Source: Cellulophaga sp. Hel_I_12 (lineage in GTDB: Bacteria; Bacteroidota; Bacteroidia; Flavobacteriales; Flavobacteriaceae). From it: 64,000 nucleotides of DNA. Of this stretch, positions 17,270 through 27,166 are shown in pieces. Position 1 is the stretch's first letter, and the number at the start of each line of letters is the position of its first letter. A program made the position numbers and the translations under genes. The DNA is taken from positions 3,165,501-3,229,500 of the forward strand of contig NZ_JUHB01000001.1 of assembly GCF_000799565.1 (NCBI RefSeq), given 5' to 3'. Under the pieces are notes generated by a model that was given only the letters and a program-made list of their open reading frames with translations, had not been told where the DNA came from and ran no database searches.

Positions 17270-17896
17270 ATGCCAAGAAGAGGAGCACCACCAGAGGTTA
17301 ATGCCGGTTCTATGGCTGACATCGCTTTCTTATTACTTATCTTTTTCTTAGTAACTACGACTATCGAAACAGATGCTGGTTTGGATCGTATGTTACCGCC
17401 AATTGATGAAACGGATCAACCGGAGGTTATTATTAAGCAGAAGAATATTTTTACTGTTAATATCAATAGAGATGGACGGCTTTTAGTTGAGGATGAACTA
17501 ACAGATATTAAAGAGTTAAGAGAAAAAGCAATTGCTTTTTTAGATAATGGAGGGGCTGCTAGTGGCACTGAAGAATATTGCAACTATTGTCAGGGTAAAA
17601 GAGATGAAACATCTTCCGATAATCCTGACAAGGCTATTATCTCTTTAAAGAATGATAGGGAAACCAAATACAATGTCTATATCACGGTTCAAAACGAGAT
17701 TGTAGGTGCGTATAATGAATTGCGTAACAGAGAGGCACAGCGCTTGTATAAGCGTAATTTTACGGAAATGGAAGCAGAATATTCGAACCAAGAAACTCCA
17801 GACGAAAGAAAAGAGGTTCTTAAAGAGCGAATTAAAAGAATTCAAGAGTTATTTCCTCAAAAGTTTTCTGAAGCTGAAACCTCTACAGGTAATTAA
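17270..17896 (+). CDS. exbD: ExbD/TolR-type biopolymer transport protein (first copy)
   Basis: A 208-residue ExbD/TolR family protein. It has a cytoplasmic N terminus (MPRRGAPPEVNAGS) and one membrane helix carrying the conserved proton-relay aspartate, MADIAFLLLIFFLVTTT. The remainder is a large periplasmic domain. It is longer than classical ExbD (about 140 residues). The periplasmic part contains a CNYC motif followed by QGKRDETSSDNPDKA, inserted before the ISLKNDR strand, and a Glu/Lys-rich helical tail. It would form the motor with ExbB and the second ExbD (24 nt downstream), perhaps as a mixed dimer. Confidence 0.88.
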   Translation: MPRRGAPPEVNAGSMADIAFLLLIFFLVTTTIETDAGLDRMLPPIDETDQPEVIIKQKNIFTVNINRDGRLLVEDELTDIKELREKAIAFLDNGGAASGTEEYCNYCQGKRDETSSDNPDKAIISLKNDRETKYNVYITVQNEIVGAYNELRNREAQRLYKRNFTEMEAEYSNQETPDERKEVLKERIKRIQELFPQKFSEAETSTGN

Positions 17897-17920
17897 TCGA
17901 AAAAGTTAAAAAGAAAAAAT

Positions 17921-18406
17921 ATGTCAAAATTTAACAAAAAGAAAGATGCAGCGGTTCCGGCAGTGAATACAGCCTCGCTTCCAGATATTGTTTTTATGTT
18001 ACTGTTTTTCTTTATGACCGTAACGGTTATGAAAGATACCTCTGTTAAAGTTCAAAATGAACTTCCAAAAGCAAGTGAAACTAAGAAATTAGAAAAAAAG
18101 GATCAAGTGATTACTATTTATGTAGGGGCACCTACTGATGAGTATCAAAAGGTTTTTGGGAAAGAGGCTAAAATTCAGTTGAATGATAAGTTCTCAAGTC
18201 CATCTGAAGTTGGTCCTTACATTTTAGCAGAAAGAGCAAAAAAATCAGAAGATTTGCAAAACGTTTTAACTACTTCATTGAAAGTTGATAAAAATGCCAA
18301 CATGGGTATTATTTCGGATATAAAAGAAGAGTTAAGAAAAGTGAATGCGCTGAAAATTAATTATACAACCTTCGAAGGTGACGCATTTGATAATCTAAAT
18401 AGATAA
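17921..18406 (+). CDS. exbD: ExbD/TolR-type biopolymer transport protein (second copy)
   Basis: A 161-residue second ExbD. A basic N terminus (MSKFNKKKDAAVP) precedes the single membrane helix LPDIVFMLLFFFMTVTV, which keeps the essential aspartate. A periplasmic domain with the KKDQVITIYVGAP strand follows. It lacks the CxxC of the neighbouring copy. Two different ExbDs with one ExbB are common in Bacteroidota, where many TonB-dependent transporters must be energised. A strong terminator follows, so this is the last gene of the operon. Confidence 0.88.
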   Translation: MSKFNKKKDAAVPAVNTASLPDIVFMLLFFFMTVTVMKDTSVKVQNELPKASETKKLEKKDQVITIYVGAPTDEYQKVFGKEAKIQLNDKFSSPSEVGPYILAERAKKSEDLQNVLTTSLKVDKNANMGIISDIKEELRKVNALKINYTTFEGDAFDNLNR

Positions 18407-18429
18407 TCAATATTTCTTTCAAAAAGTAT

Positions 18430-18466
18430 AAACGCTTCAAATTTTTATTTGAAGCGTTTTTTTTTA
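18430..18466 (+). terminator. Rho-independent terminator after the ExbB-ExbD operon
   Basis: The 12-bp stem AAACGCTTCAAA / TTTGAAGCGTTT with a 6-nt loop is followed by an uninterrupted T-run. Confidence 0.88.
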
Positions 18467-18624
18467 GTACTATTCTATTTTAAAAAGTAAACTTAAGACC
18501 CCTGAAAATCTACTAAAATACATCCTTAAATTTAGTCTATTTTTCTGGCGAACCCTTGGGGGCGACCTACACATCTTTTAGGTTTATATGCCGTTTTGAA
18601 TCTAGTTTATTTTAATATCTTTGG

Positions 18625-19317
18625 ATGATGAAGAAATTAATATGTTTTTTTTTTCTAAGCATTCCCATGCTGTGTTTTGCACAAATCGAAGAAAACACAT
18701 CGGTAGTAAGCTCTAATTACTTAGAAGACCAAATTTATTTGGGGCTTCATTATAATCTGCTAGGGGATAAACCTAATGCTGTTTTTCAGCGCAATTTTTC
18801 CTATGGTTTGCAGCTGGGGCTCATAAGAGATATTCCTTTAACGACGAATGGGAGGGTGGCTTTAGGTATTGGTTTGGGCTATGCGGTGAATTCGTATTAT
18901 TCAAATATCATAAGCACCAAGGCTAATGGTATGATAAGCTATCAATTTGCCGAAGATGATTTTGATTATAACAGAAGTAAATTTCAAACCCATAGTTTAG
19001 AATTGCCATTAGAATTCCGTTGGCGTAATGCCACCCGAAATAGGTATAAATTTTTTCGGATGTATTCGGGCCTTAAGTTCAATTATAACTTTAGTAATTT
19101 ATCAAAACTTGTAACAGATGCGGGTAAAACTAGTTTTTCAAACTCGGATATTGAAAAATTTCAATATGGTTTAATGCTTAATGTAGGTTACAATACCTTT
19201 AATTTGCATTTATACTATGCTTTAAGCGACTTTATGAAAGACAATACAGTACTTGATACTGGAGAAAGTTTATCGCTTAAACCGCTTAGAATTGGCTTAA
19301 TTTTTTACTTGTTATAA
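18625..19317 (+). CDS. PorT-like outer-membrane beta-barrel protein
   Basis: A 230-residue protein with a signal peptide (LICFFFLSIPMLCFA, then QIEEN) and repeating amphipathic strands: QIYLGLHYNLL, FSYGLQLGLIRDIPL, VALGIGLGYAVNSYY and PLRIGLIFYLL at the C terminus. The layout resembles PorT-family outer-membrane barrels, one member of which (PorT/SprT) works in type IX secretion. Resemblance to the family does not prove it is that subunit, so I leave the symbol blank. Two adjacent ATGs (18625, 18628) are possible starts. The gene converges with the next gene, their 3' ends overlapping by 6 nt. Confidence 0.7.
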   Translation: MMKKLICFFFLSIPMLCFAQIEENTSVVSSNYLEDQIYLGLHYNLLGDKPNAVFQRNFSYGLQLGLIRDIPLTTNGRVALGIGLGYAVNSYYSNIISTKANGMISYQFAEDDFDYNRSKFQTHSLELPLEFRWRNATRNRYKFFRMYSGLKFNYNFSNLSKLVTDAGKTSFSNSDIEKFQYGLMLNVGYNTFNLHLYYALSDFMKDNTVLDTGESLSLKPLRIGLIFYLL

Positions 19318-19917
19318 CCAATAAGGTATCGTAATAAATTGTGAAACGATCCCAATGATCAGACCGGTAACAAGTGTTATGGTAGTATGAGCTCTAAAGT
19401 ATAACCTTGAAGAAGCTATGAGTCCTGCCATCAAAATGAGCAAACTAATAGAAAAGGTAAGATTAATTTCAAAATGAATACTTAAATTAATCAGGTACAT
19501 GGTTAAGGTGCCGATGCCCAACATGTGAAGACTTCCTTTGAATTTTACAAACAGCAACATGAGGTAGGTGAACAAGGCAATAATAAGTCCAATAAAGAAA
19601 TAATACAGTTCAGCGGTATAGTTGTATGGAATTACCTTATAAACGATCATTAAAAGCAACACCAAGCTAATAAAAAGGGGATACTTACGTGCCTTGGTAC
19701 TGGGAAAAAAAACTGAATTTACAAAACCCATATTTCTAAGGATTAAGAAACAAATTATCGGTACCATAACGGTGAGAATAAAAATAGGAAGTAGGTTGCC
19801 AATTTTCATTGCAAACGTGGTGTATTTTTTACTGACTAAAAAATAGCTTAGCGTACCATAAATTGGAATGAATATAGGATGAAAGACATAGGAAATAATC
19901 TTATAAAAAACTTTCAT
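19312..19917 (-). CDS. Integral membrane protein, PAP2-like, coupled to rpoN
   Basis: A 201-residue hydrophobic protein with about six membrane helices, for example LLPIFILTVMVPIICFLIL, LFISLVLLLMIVYKVI and LTFSISLLILMAGLIASS. The C-terminal SSRLYFRAHTTITLVTG resembles the final part of PAP2-type phosphatases (SR-x-x-x-x-x-H), but the upstream phosphatase motifs are not obvious. Activity is therefore doubtful. Its start codon overlaps the rpoN stop by one base (TAATG), implying translational coupling. Function unknown. Confidence 0.75.
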   Translation of the reverse strand: MKVFYKIISYVFHPIFIPIYGTLSYFLVSKKYTTFAMKIGNLLPIFILTVMVPIICFLILRNMGFVNSVFFPSTKARKYPLFISLVLLLMIVYKVIPYNYTAELYYFFIGLIIALFTYLMLLFVKFKGSLHMLGIGTLTMYLINLSIHFEINLTFSISLLILMAGLIASSRLYFRAHTTITLVTGLIIGIVSQFITIPYWL

Positions 19918-21380
19918 TAAATTTCTTTACGCATTCGAGCTACAGGAATACTAAGTTGCTCTCTGTACTTAGCAACCGTTCTTCGTGCAATAGGATATCC
20001 TTTTTCTTTTAAAATATCGGCTAATTTGTCATCCGTAAGTGGTTTTCTTTTTGTTTCTTCTCCTATTACGGTTTCTAAAATTTTCTTTATTTCCTTAGTC
20101 GATACATCTTCACCCTGGTCATTTTTCATAGATTCTGAAAAATACTCTTTAATTAATTTGGTGCCATAGGGGGTGTCCACATATTTGCTATTAGCCACTC
20201 TAGAAACCGTAGAAACATCCATATCAATTTTATCGGCAATATCTTTCAAAATCATTGGGCGGAGCTTGCGCTCATCACCCGACAAAAAATATTCCTTTTG
20301 ATAGTGCATGATGGTATTCATGGTAACAAAAAGTGTTTGCTGTCGCTGTTTTATAGCGTCAATAAACCATTTCGCAGCATCTAATTTTTGTTTGATAAAT
20401 TGTACGGTATCTTTCTGGGCTTTAGATTTTTCTTTCGCATTCTTATAGCCCTCTAACATATTGTTATAATCTTTAGAGATATGAAGCTCAGGAGCATTTC
20501 TACCATTCAAGGTTAACTCTAGTTCGCCATCTACAATTTTAATAGAAAAATCAGGCACAATGTGTTCTACCATTCTTGTATTTCCTCCAGAATACGACCC
20601 ACCAGGTTTAGGGTTTAACTTTTCTATTTCTGAAATTGAATTTTTAAGTTCTTCTTCGGTAATGTTGTGTTTTTGTAGTAGTTTTTGGTAATGTTTTTTG
20701 GTAAACTGTTCAAAAGATTTTTCTAAAATTTGAATGGCTAGCTCAACACTCGGATTTAGTTCTTTGCGTTTTAATTGAATAATTAAACACTCTTCTAAAG
20801 AAGTGGCTCCCACCCCAGGAGGATCTAATTCTTGAACTATTTTTAATATTTTTCGAATTGCACCTTCGTCAGTGTAGATGTTTTGTGTAAAAGCCAAATC
20901 ATCTAAAATATCAGGAATAGCCCTTCTTATATAGCCGCTTTCATCGATACTACCTACAAGAAATTCGGCAATAAACCATTCCTCGTCACTCAAATAAAAG
21001 GTATTTAATTGATTGATTAAATATTGATTAAAAGAAATTCCTGCTGCGTAAGGTACCGTCTTTTCTTCATCATCGGCACTATAATTATTTACTTGGGTTC
21101 TATACTCTGGAATTTCATCATCGCTTAAATATTCATCTATATTGATATCTTCCGCATTAATACTATCGCTATCTGACTCGTCATTGTAAACATCATCCTC
21201 ATAGTCATCATCAAAATTATCTAACTCTTCTTTTCCTGTTTCCAAAGCAGGATTTTCTTCCAATTCTTGTTTTAAACGTTGTTCAAAAGCCTGTGTAGGC
21301 AGTTGAATCAGTTTCATCAATTGAATCTGTTGTGGAGAGAGCTTTTGCGATAATTTAAATGATAAATATTGTTTAAGCAT
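19917..21380 (-). CDS. rpoN: RNA polymerase sigma-54 factor
   Basis: The alternative sigma factor for -24/-12 promoters, which needs AAA+ activators to open DNA. The protein has 487 residues. The N-terminal region I is QLSPQQIQLMKLIQLP-type, here KLSPQQIQLMKLIQLPTQAFE. An acidic, Asp/Glu-rich region II spans roughly residues 50-110. The core-binding domain includes DPPGVGATSLEECL. A helix-turn-helix is followed by the RpoN box ARRTVAKYRE at residues 465-474. asnS lies 59 nt upstream and a membrane protein overlaps the stop codon. No activator gene is nearby. Confidence 0.97.
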   Translation of the reverse strand: MLKQYLSFKLSQKLSPQQIQLMKLIQLPTQAFEQRLKQELEENPALETGKEELDNFDDDYEDDVYNDESDSDSINAEDINIDEYLSDDEIPEYRTQVNNYSADDEEKTVPYAAGISFNQYLINQLNTFYLSDEEWFIAEFLVGSIDESGYIRRAIPDILDDLAFTQNIYTDEGAIRKILKIVQELDPPGVGATSLEECLIIQLKRKELNPSVELAIQILEKSFEQFTKKHYQKLLQKHNITEEELKNSISEIEKLNPKPGGSYSGGNTRMVEHIVPDFSIKIVDGELELTLNGRNAPELHISKDYNNMLEGYKNAKEKSKAQKDTVQFIKQKLDAAKWFIDAIKQRQQTLFVTMNTIMHYQKEYFLSGDERKLRPMILKDIADKIDMDVSTVSRVANSKYVDTPYGTKLIKEYFSESMKNDQGEDVSTKEIKKILETVIGEETKRKPLTDDKLADILKEKGYPIARRTVAKYREQLSIPVARMRKEI

Positions 21381-21439
21381 GTATAGGTTCTATTCTTACG
21401 TATAAATTTAAGATATTTTGATGAATATACTTTCTATTT

Positions 21440-22873
21440 TTAAAACTCGGCATTCTGTGGCGTTCTCGGGAAAGGAATAACGTCTCTAATATTGCCCATT
21501 CCTGTAGTAAAAAGCACTAAACGTTCAAAACCTAAGCCAAAACCACTATGTACTGCAGATCCAAATCTTCTTAAATCAAGATACCACCAAAGTTCTTTTT
21601 CGTCAATATCCAAGGCTTTCATCTTTTCTTGTAAAACGTCTAAACGTTCTTCACGTTGGGAGCCGCCCACTATTTCGCCAATTCCAGGAAAAAGAATATC
21701 CATAGCTCTAACTGTTTTTCCATCTTCATTTAAACGCATGTAAAATGCTTTTATTTTTGCAGGATAATCAAATAAGATGACCGGACATTTAAAGTGTTTT
21801 TCTACCAAATAGCGTTCGTGTTCACTTTGTAAATCTGTTCCCCAATCTTCAATCGGATATTGAAATTTTTTCTTTTTATTTGGAGTACTGTTCTTTAAAA
21901 TATCAATGGCTTCGGTATAGGAGACTCTTTTAAAGTTATTTTCAGTTACAAATTTTAATTTTTCGATAAGCGCCATATCACTGCGTTCTATCTGAGGTTT
22001 TGTCTTTTCTTCCTCTAACAAGCGTTGCTCTAAAAATTGTAAATCTTCCTGACAATTGTCAAGCACATAAGTAATTACTTCTTTAATGAAATCTTCTGCT
22101 AAATCCATGTTGGCATCTAAATCATTAAAAGCAACCTCGGGTTCAATCATCCAAAATTCTGCTAAATGGCGCGATGTGTTAGAGTTTTCAGCCCTAAACG
22201 TAGGACCAAAAGTATACACTTTCCCCAAAGCCATGGCATAGGTTTCTGCTTCTAATTGCCCTGAAACCGTCAGGTTGGTTTCTTTTCCAAAAAAATCTTC
22301 TTTAAAATTAATGCTTCCATCTTCATTTAAGGGTGGTTTCTTTTGATCTAAGGTCGATACTCTAAACATTTCCCCAGCACCTTCGGCATCAGAACCAGTG
22401 ATAATGGGTGTATGAACATTATAAAAACCATTCTTTTGAAAGTACTGGTGTACGGCAAAAGATAAGGCTGAGCGTAGGCGCATTACAGCGGCAAACGTAT
22501 TGGTACGCACTCTTAAATGTGCTTTTTCCCTTAAAAATTCTAAAGAATGTTTTTTGGGTTGAATAGGGTAGGTATCAGGGTCAGAAGTTCCTAAAACTAT
22601 GAGCTCATTTACTTGTATTTCTAAGCTTTGCCCTCTCCCTTGACTTTCTACCAAGGTACCTTTAATCTGTAGCGCAGCGCCTGTAGTAACTTTTCTTAAC
22701 AAAGCTTCATCAAAATTCTCAAAAGCTACAACACATTGCATATTATTTAAGGTAGAACCGTCATTAAGTGCAATAAATCTATTGCTTCTGAATGTTTTTA
22801 CCCAACCTTTGATTGTCACTTCTTGTAAAAGATGTTTTGTAGAAAGTAATTCTTTTATGCTATTCGATTTCAT
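21440..22873 (-). CDS. asnS: Asparaginyl-tRNA synthetase
   Basis: A class IIb aminoacyl-tRNA synthetase that charges tRNA-Asn. The 477-residue length matches AsnRS. The N-terminal OB-fold anticodon-binding domain has [22 protein letters not shown]. The class II motifs are [21 protein letters not shown] (motif 2 region, asparagine-specific) and [11 protein letters not shown] (motif 3). A mid-protein insert with many charged residues (about 255-300) is typical of bacterial AsnRS. It sits between the RND exporter gene (82 nt) and rpoN (59 nt), all on the minus strand. Confidence 0.97.
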   Translation of the reverse strand: MKSNSIKELLSTKHLLQEVTIKGWVKTFRSNRFIALNDGSTLNNMQCVVAFENFDEALLRKVTTGAALQIKGTLVESQGRGQSLEIQVNELIVLGTSDPDTYPIQPKKHSLEFLREKAHLRVRTNTFAAVMRLRSALSFAVHQYFQKNGFYNVHTPIITGSDAEGAGEMFRVSTLDQKKPPLNEDGSINFKEDFFGKETNLTVSGQLEAETYAMALGKVYTFGPTFRAENSNTSRHLAEFWMIEPEVAFNDLDANMDLAEDFIKEVITYVLDNCQEDLQFLEQRLLEEEKTKPQIERSDMALIEKLKFVTENNFKRVSYTEAIDILKNSTPNKKKKFQYPIEDWGTDLQSEHERYLVEKHFKCPVILFDYPAKIKAFYMRLNEDGKTVRAMDILFPGIGEIVGGSQREERLDVLQEKMKALDIDEKELWWYLDLRRFGSAVHSGFGLGFERLVLFTTGMGNIRDVIPFPRTPQNAEF

Positions 22874-22955
22874 GTGTTTTATGGTGTTTTATAGGCGCAA
22901 AGATAGCCTTTTTGATAAAATTGATATTTTGGAGAGGTAGCTATTCTTTTGGTTT

Positions 22956-25343
22956 TTATTCTAATTCCTCATTTTTTGGTAAAATATCTATTTGTGGTTC
23001 TTTAAGCACCTTTTTATTGGCAATGTTGCGTTCTAATGAAAGTAATAAAGAGGGTAATAAAATTAAATTAGATAACATGGCAAAAAGTAAGGTTGCAGAA
23101 ACTAAAGTACCTAATGCTACAGTACCACCAAAGCTAGAAATGGCAAAGACTGAGAATCCAAAGAACAATACAATTGAGGTATAAAACATACTGACGCCTG
23201 TTTCTCTTAGTGCTGCGTATACCGATTTCTTAATTCGCCATTGATTAGCGGTTAACTCTTGCCTATACTTGGCGAGAAAGTGAATGGTATCATCAACAGA
23301 AATACCAAAAGCAATACTGAATACCAAAATGGTCGAAGGTTTTATGGGGACCCCTACATAGCCCATCAAGCCTGCGGTAATGACTAAAGGCAATAGGTTC
23401 GGAATTAATGAAATGATGATCATCCTAAACGAGCGAAACAAATACGCCATAAATAAGGCAATAAGTCCTATGGCTAAGGCTAAAGATAAAATTAAGTTAT
23501 TGACCAGATACTTGGTTCCCTTTAAAAAAATAAGGGCACTACCCGTCATATATACATTGAAACGATCTGAGGGAAATATCTTGCTAATGTTTTCTTGAAG
23601 TTTGGCTTCGATGGCTTCCATTCTATCGGTTTTTACGTCTTTCATGAAGGTAGTAATCCGTGCGGTTTGTCCTGTAGAATCGACAAAACTCTTCAATAAA
23701 TTACCGTTATCTGCCGATTTTCTAGCCACATCCATGATAAACGTATTTTCTTGACTCGTAGGTAATTGGTAGTATTTAGGAATGCCGTTATAGAAGGCTT
23801 GTTTGGAATACTTTACCAAATCGACCACGGAAACAGGTCTTGATAATTCAGGAATTTCATGAACAACTTGACTTAGTTCATCAATTTTTTTTAAAGTGGG
23901 AGCCTTTAATACGCCATTTTTTCTTTTGGTATCTACTACAATTTCTACGGGCATAATGCCGTCAAACTCTTCTTCAAAAAAACGAATATCTTGAAAGAAT
24001 TCTGCATTCTTGGGCATGTCTTCTATAGGACTTCCTGAAATATCAATTTGATAAATACCGATAATACTCACGACCAAAAGAACTATAGAAACCACATAAA
24101 CCGATATTCTTTTTTCACGGACAATGTGCTCCATCCAATTTACAAAGCCATCAATCCATTTTTTGTTCAGGTGTTTTAAATGCTTGGTTTTTGGCAATGG
24201 CATAAAGCTATAGACAATGGGTATGACTAATAAAGAAAGTACAAATATCCCAATGATGTTTATAGAAGCTACAATTCCAAATTCCTTTAAAAGTTGACTG
24301 TCAGTGATAATAAATGTCGCAAAACCTGAGGCAGTCGTAATATTGGTCATCAAGGTTGCATTTCCAATTTTCGAGATAACCCGCTGTAAAGAAAGGGCCT
24401 GATTACCGTGTTTTTTAACCTCTTGCTGGTATTTGTTTATTAAAAAAATACAGTTCGGAATGCCAATAACAATAATCAAAGGAGGAATTAACGCAGTTAA
24501 AACTGTAATCTCGTATTGTAATAATCCTAAAATACCAAAGGCCCACATCACTCCAATAATCACAACGCACATGGATATAAATGTTGCTCTAAAGCTTCTA
24601 AAGAACAAGAAAAATATAAGCGAAGTGACGCCTAAAGCGGCAAGGATAAATTTACTTATTTCATTGATGATGCTTTGAGAATTCATTGTTCTGATATAGG
24701 GCATACCAGAAACGTATACATTCATTTCTGTTTCTTCTTCAAATACCTCAATTAAACTTTGTAAATCTTCTAAAATAAAATCTTTTCGAGCAGATGTATT
24801 GATGATATCTTTATCTAAATAAACAAGGGTTCGGATTGTTTTTGTTTGCTTGTTATACAGTAAATCTTCATAAAAGGGTAAATCATTGAACAAGTGTGAT
24901 GCTAAACTATCAATTTGGGTCTTCGTCTTTGGCTCTTCTTGAATAAAGGGTTTTAGGACAAACTCTTGTTTCAGGCTGTCTTTTACTAATTCTTGTAAAT
25001 TATCGGTTGACAACACAAAATCTACTTCTGGAAAAGCATCTAATTGCTTGCTTAATTTATTCCAGCGATTAAACTTTTCAGGGGTAAATAAGCTACTGTC
25101 TTTAATAGCTAAAACCACAATATTACCTTCTTCACCAAAGGTTTTTAGAAAGGATTGGTATTGTACATTTACTTCGTGATGATCTGGTAGTAGGTTAGCT
25201 TGGGAGCTAGAAAAACGCATTTTATCCCATTGTAAGGCTAAAAAAATGGTAATACCCGTAATGATTAAAAGAATTATTATTCTATTTCTAAGAATAATGT
25301 TTGCAGTTTTTGCCCAAAAACCCTTCGTTATTTTTGTAACCAT
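22956..25343 (-). CDS. RND superfamily (MMPL-type) membrane exporter
   Basis: A 795-residue membrane protein with the duplicated RND layout: one N-terminal helix, a large extracytoplasmic loop, a block of helices, then the same again. Helix blocks lie around residues 220-390 and 620-770. RND-type motifs include SIAFGISVDDTIHFLAKYRQE in the second half. Relatives of this single-polypeptide type export lipids, hopanoids or carotenoid-type molecules using the proton gradient. No periplasmic adaptor or TolC gene is adjacent, which fits the MMPL/HpnN-like group better than drug-efflux AcrB. The substrate is unknown. The C-terminal tail is acidic. Confidence 0.87.
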   Translation of the reverse strand: MVTKITKGFWAKTANIILRNRIIILLIITGITIFLALQWDKMRFSSSQANLLPDHHEVNVQYQSFLKTFGEEGNIVVLAIKDSSLFTPEKFNRWNKLSKQLDAFPEVDFVLSTDNLQELVKDSLKQEFVLKPFIQEEPKTKTQIDSLASHLFNDLPFYEDLLYNKQTKTIRTLVYLDKDIINTSARKDFILEDLQSLIEVFEEETEMNVYVSGMPYIRTMNSQSIINEISKFILAALGVTSLIFFLFFRSFRATFISMCVVIIGVMWAFGILGLLQYEITVLTALIPPLIIVIGIPNCIFLINKYQQEVKKHGNQALSLQRVISKIGNATLMTNITTASGFATFIITDSQLLKEFGIVASINIIGIFVLSLLVIPIVYSFMPLPKTKHLKHLNKKWIDGFVNWMEHIVREKRISVYVVSIVLLVVSIIGIYQIDISGSPIEDMPKNAEFFQDIRFFEEEFDGIMPVEIVVDTKRKNGVLKAPTLKKIDELSQVVHEIPELSRPVSVVDLVKYSKQAFYNGIPKYYQLPTSQENTFIMDVARKSADNGNLLKSFVDSTGQTARITTFMKDVKTDRMEAIEAKLQENISKIFPSDRFNVYMTGSALIFLKGTKYLVNNLILSLALAIGLIALFMAYLFRSFRMIIISLIPNLLPLVITAGLMGYVGVPIKPSTILVFSIAFGISVDDTIHFLAKYRQELTANQWRIKKSVYAALRETGVSMFYTSIVLFFGFSVFAISSFGGTVALGTLVSATLLFAMLSNLILLPSLLLSLERNIANKKVLKEPQIDILPKNEELE

Positions 25344-25447
25344 GCTCTATTTTACTATTCTTGCAAAGGTAGAAAATGATTATGTGTATTTGTATAAAAC
25401 ACGCCTCTGAATACCTCATAAATAATAAAAAAGAGAGGTTAGGAATA

Positions 25448-25474
25448 AAAAAAGCAGCCCATAGCTGCTTTTTT
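25448..25474 (-). terminator. Rho-independent terminator of pyrH-frr
   Basis: The 11-bp perfect stem AAAAAAGCAGC / GCTGCTTTTTT with a 5-nt loop lies 24 nt past the frr stop on the minus strand. Confidence 0.85.
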
Positions 25475-25497
25475 ACTTTAATTGTACTAAAAGTTTT

Positions 25498-26055
25498 TTA
25501 AACTTTCATTATTTCAGCTTCTTTAACGGCTAAAACCTCTTCAATTTTTCTTGTAAAATTATTTGTTAATTCTTGCACATCAGCTTCTGCATTCTTCTTT
25601 AAATCTTCTGAGGCATCATCAAGACCCCTAATTTCTTTATTGGCTTCTTGCCTCGCATTTCTAATTCCGATTTTAGCATCTTCGGCTTCTCCTTTGGCTT
25701 GTTTCGCTAAATCTTTTCTGCGCTCTTCGGTTAATGGTGGTACACTTATAATGATAAAGTCACCATTGTTCATAGGGTTAAAACCTAGGTTCGCTATTTG
25801 AATTGCCTTTTCAATTTCTTGAAGCATCTTTTTTTCCCAAGGCTGCACAGTTAGGGTTCTCGCATCTGGGGTTGCCACGTTTGCTACTTGGCTTAGCGGT
25901 GTTTGTGAGCCATAGTAATCGACCATGACACTTGACAGCATAATAGGGTTTGCTTTACCTGCTCTAATTTTTGTAAAGGCCTTTATTAAATGGTCAATGG
26001 ACCCGTTCATGCTCTCTTTTGTGCTGTCTAAAATAAATGTAATTTCTTCGTTCAT
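25498..26055 (-). CDS. frr: Ribosome recycling factor
   Basis: Splits post-termination ribosomes together with EF-G. The 185-residue length is standard. The sequence has the conserved IRAGKANPIMLSSVMVDYYG segment, RTLTVQPWEKKM, IISVPPLTEERRKDLAKQAKGEAEDAKIGIRNAR-type motifs and a long C-terminal helical bundle. It is directly downstream of pyrH (40 nt), the usual gene order in many bacteria, and is followed by a terminator. Confidence 0.97.
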   Translation of the reverse strand: MNEEITFILDSTKESMNGSIDHLIKAFTKIRAGKANPIMLSSVMVDYYGSQTPLSQVANVATPDARTLTVQPWEKKMLQEIEKAIQIANLGFNPMNNGDFIIISVPPLTEERRKDLAKQAKGEAEDAKIGIRNARQEANKEIRGLDDASEDLKKNAEADVQELTNNFTRKIEEVLAVKEAEIMKV

Positions 26056-26095
26056 TGTATGCTAATTTTAAAAAATGCTAACTATAAATTAATGC

Positions 26096-27166
<1,071 letters not shown>

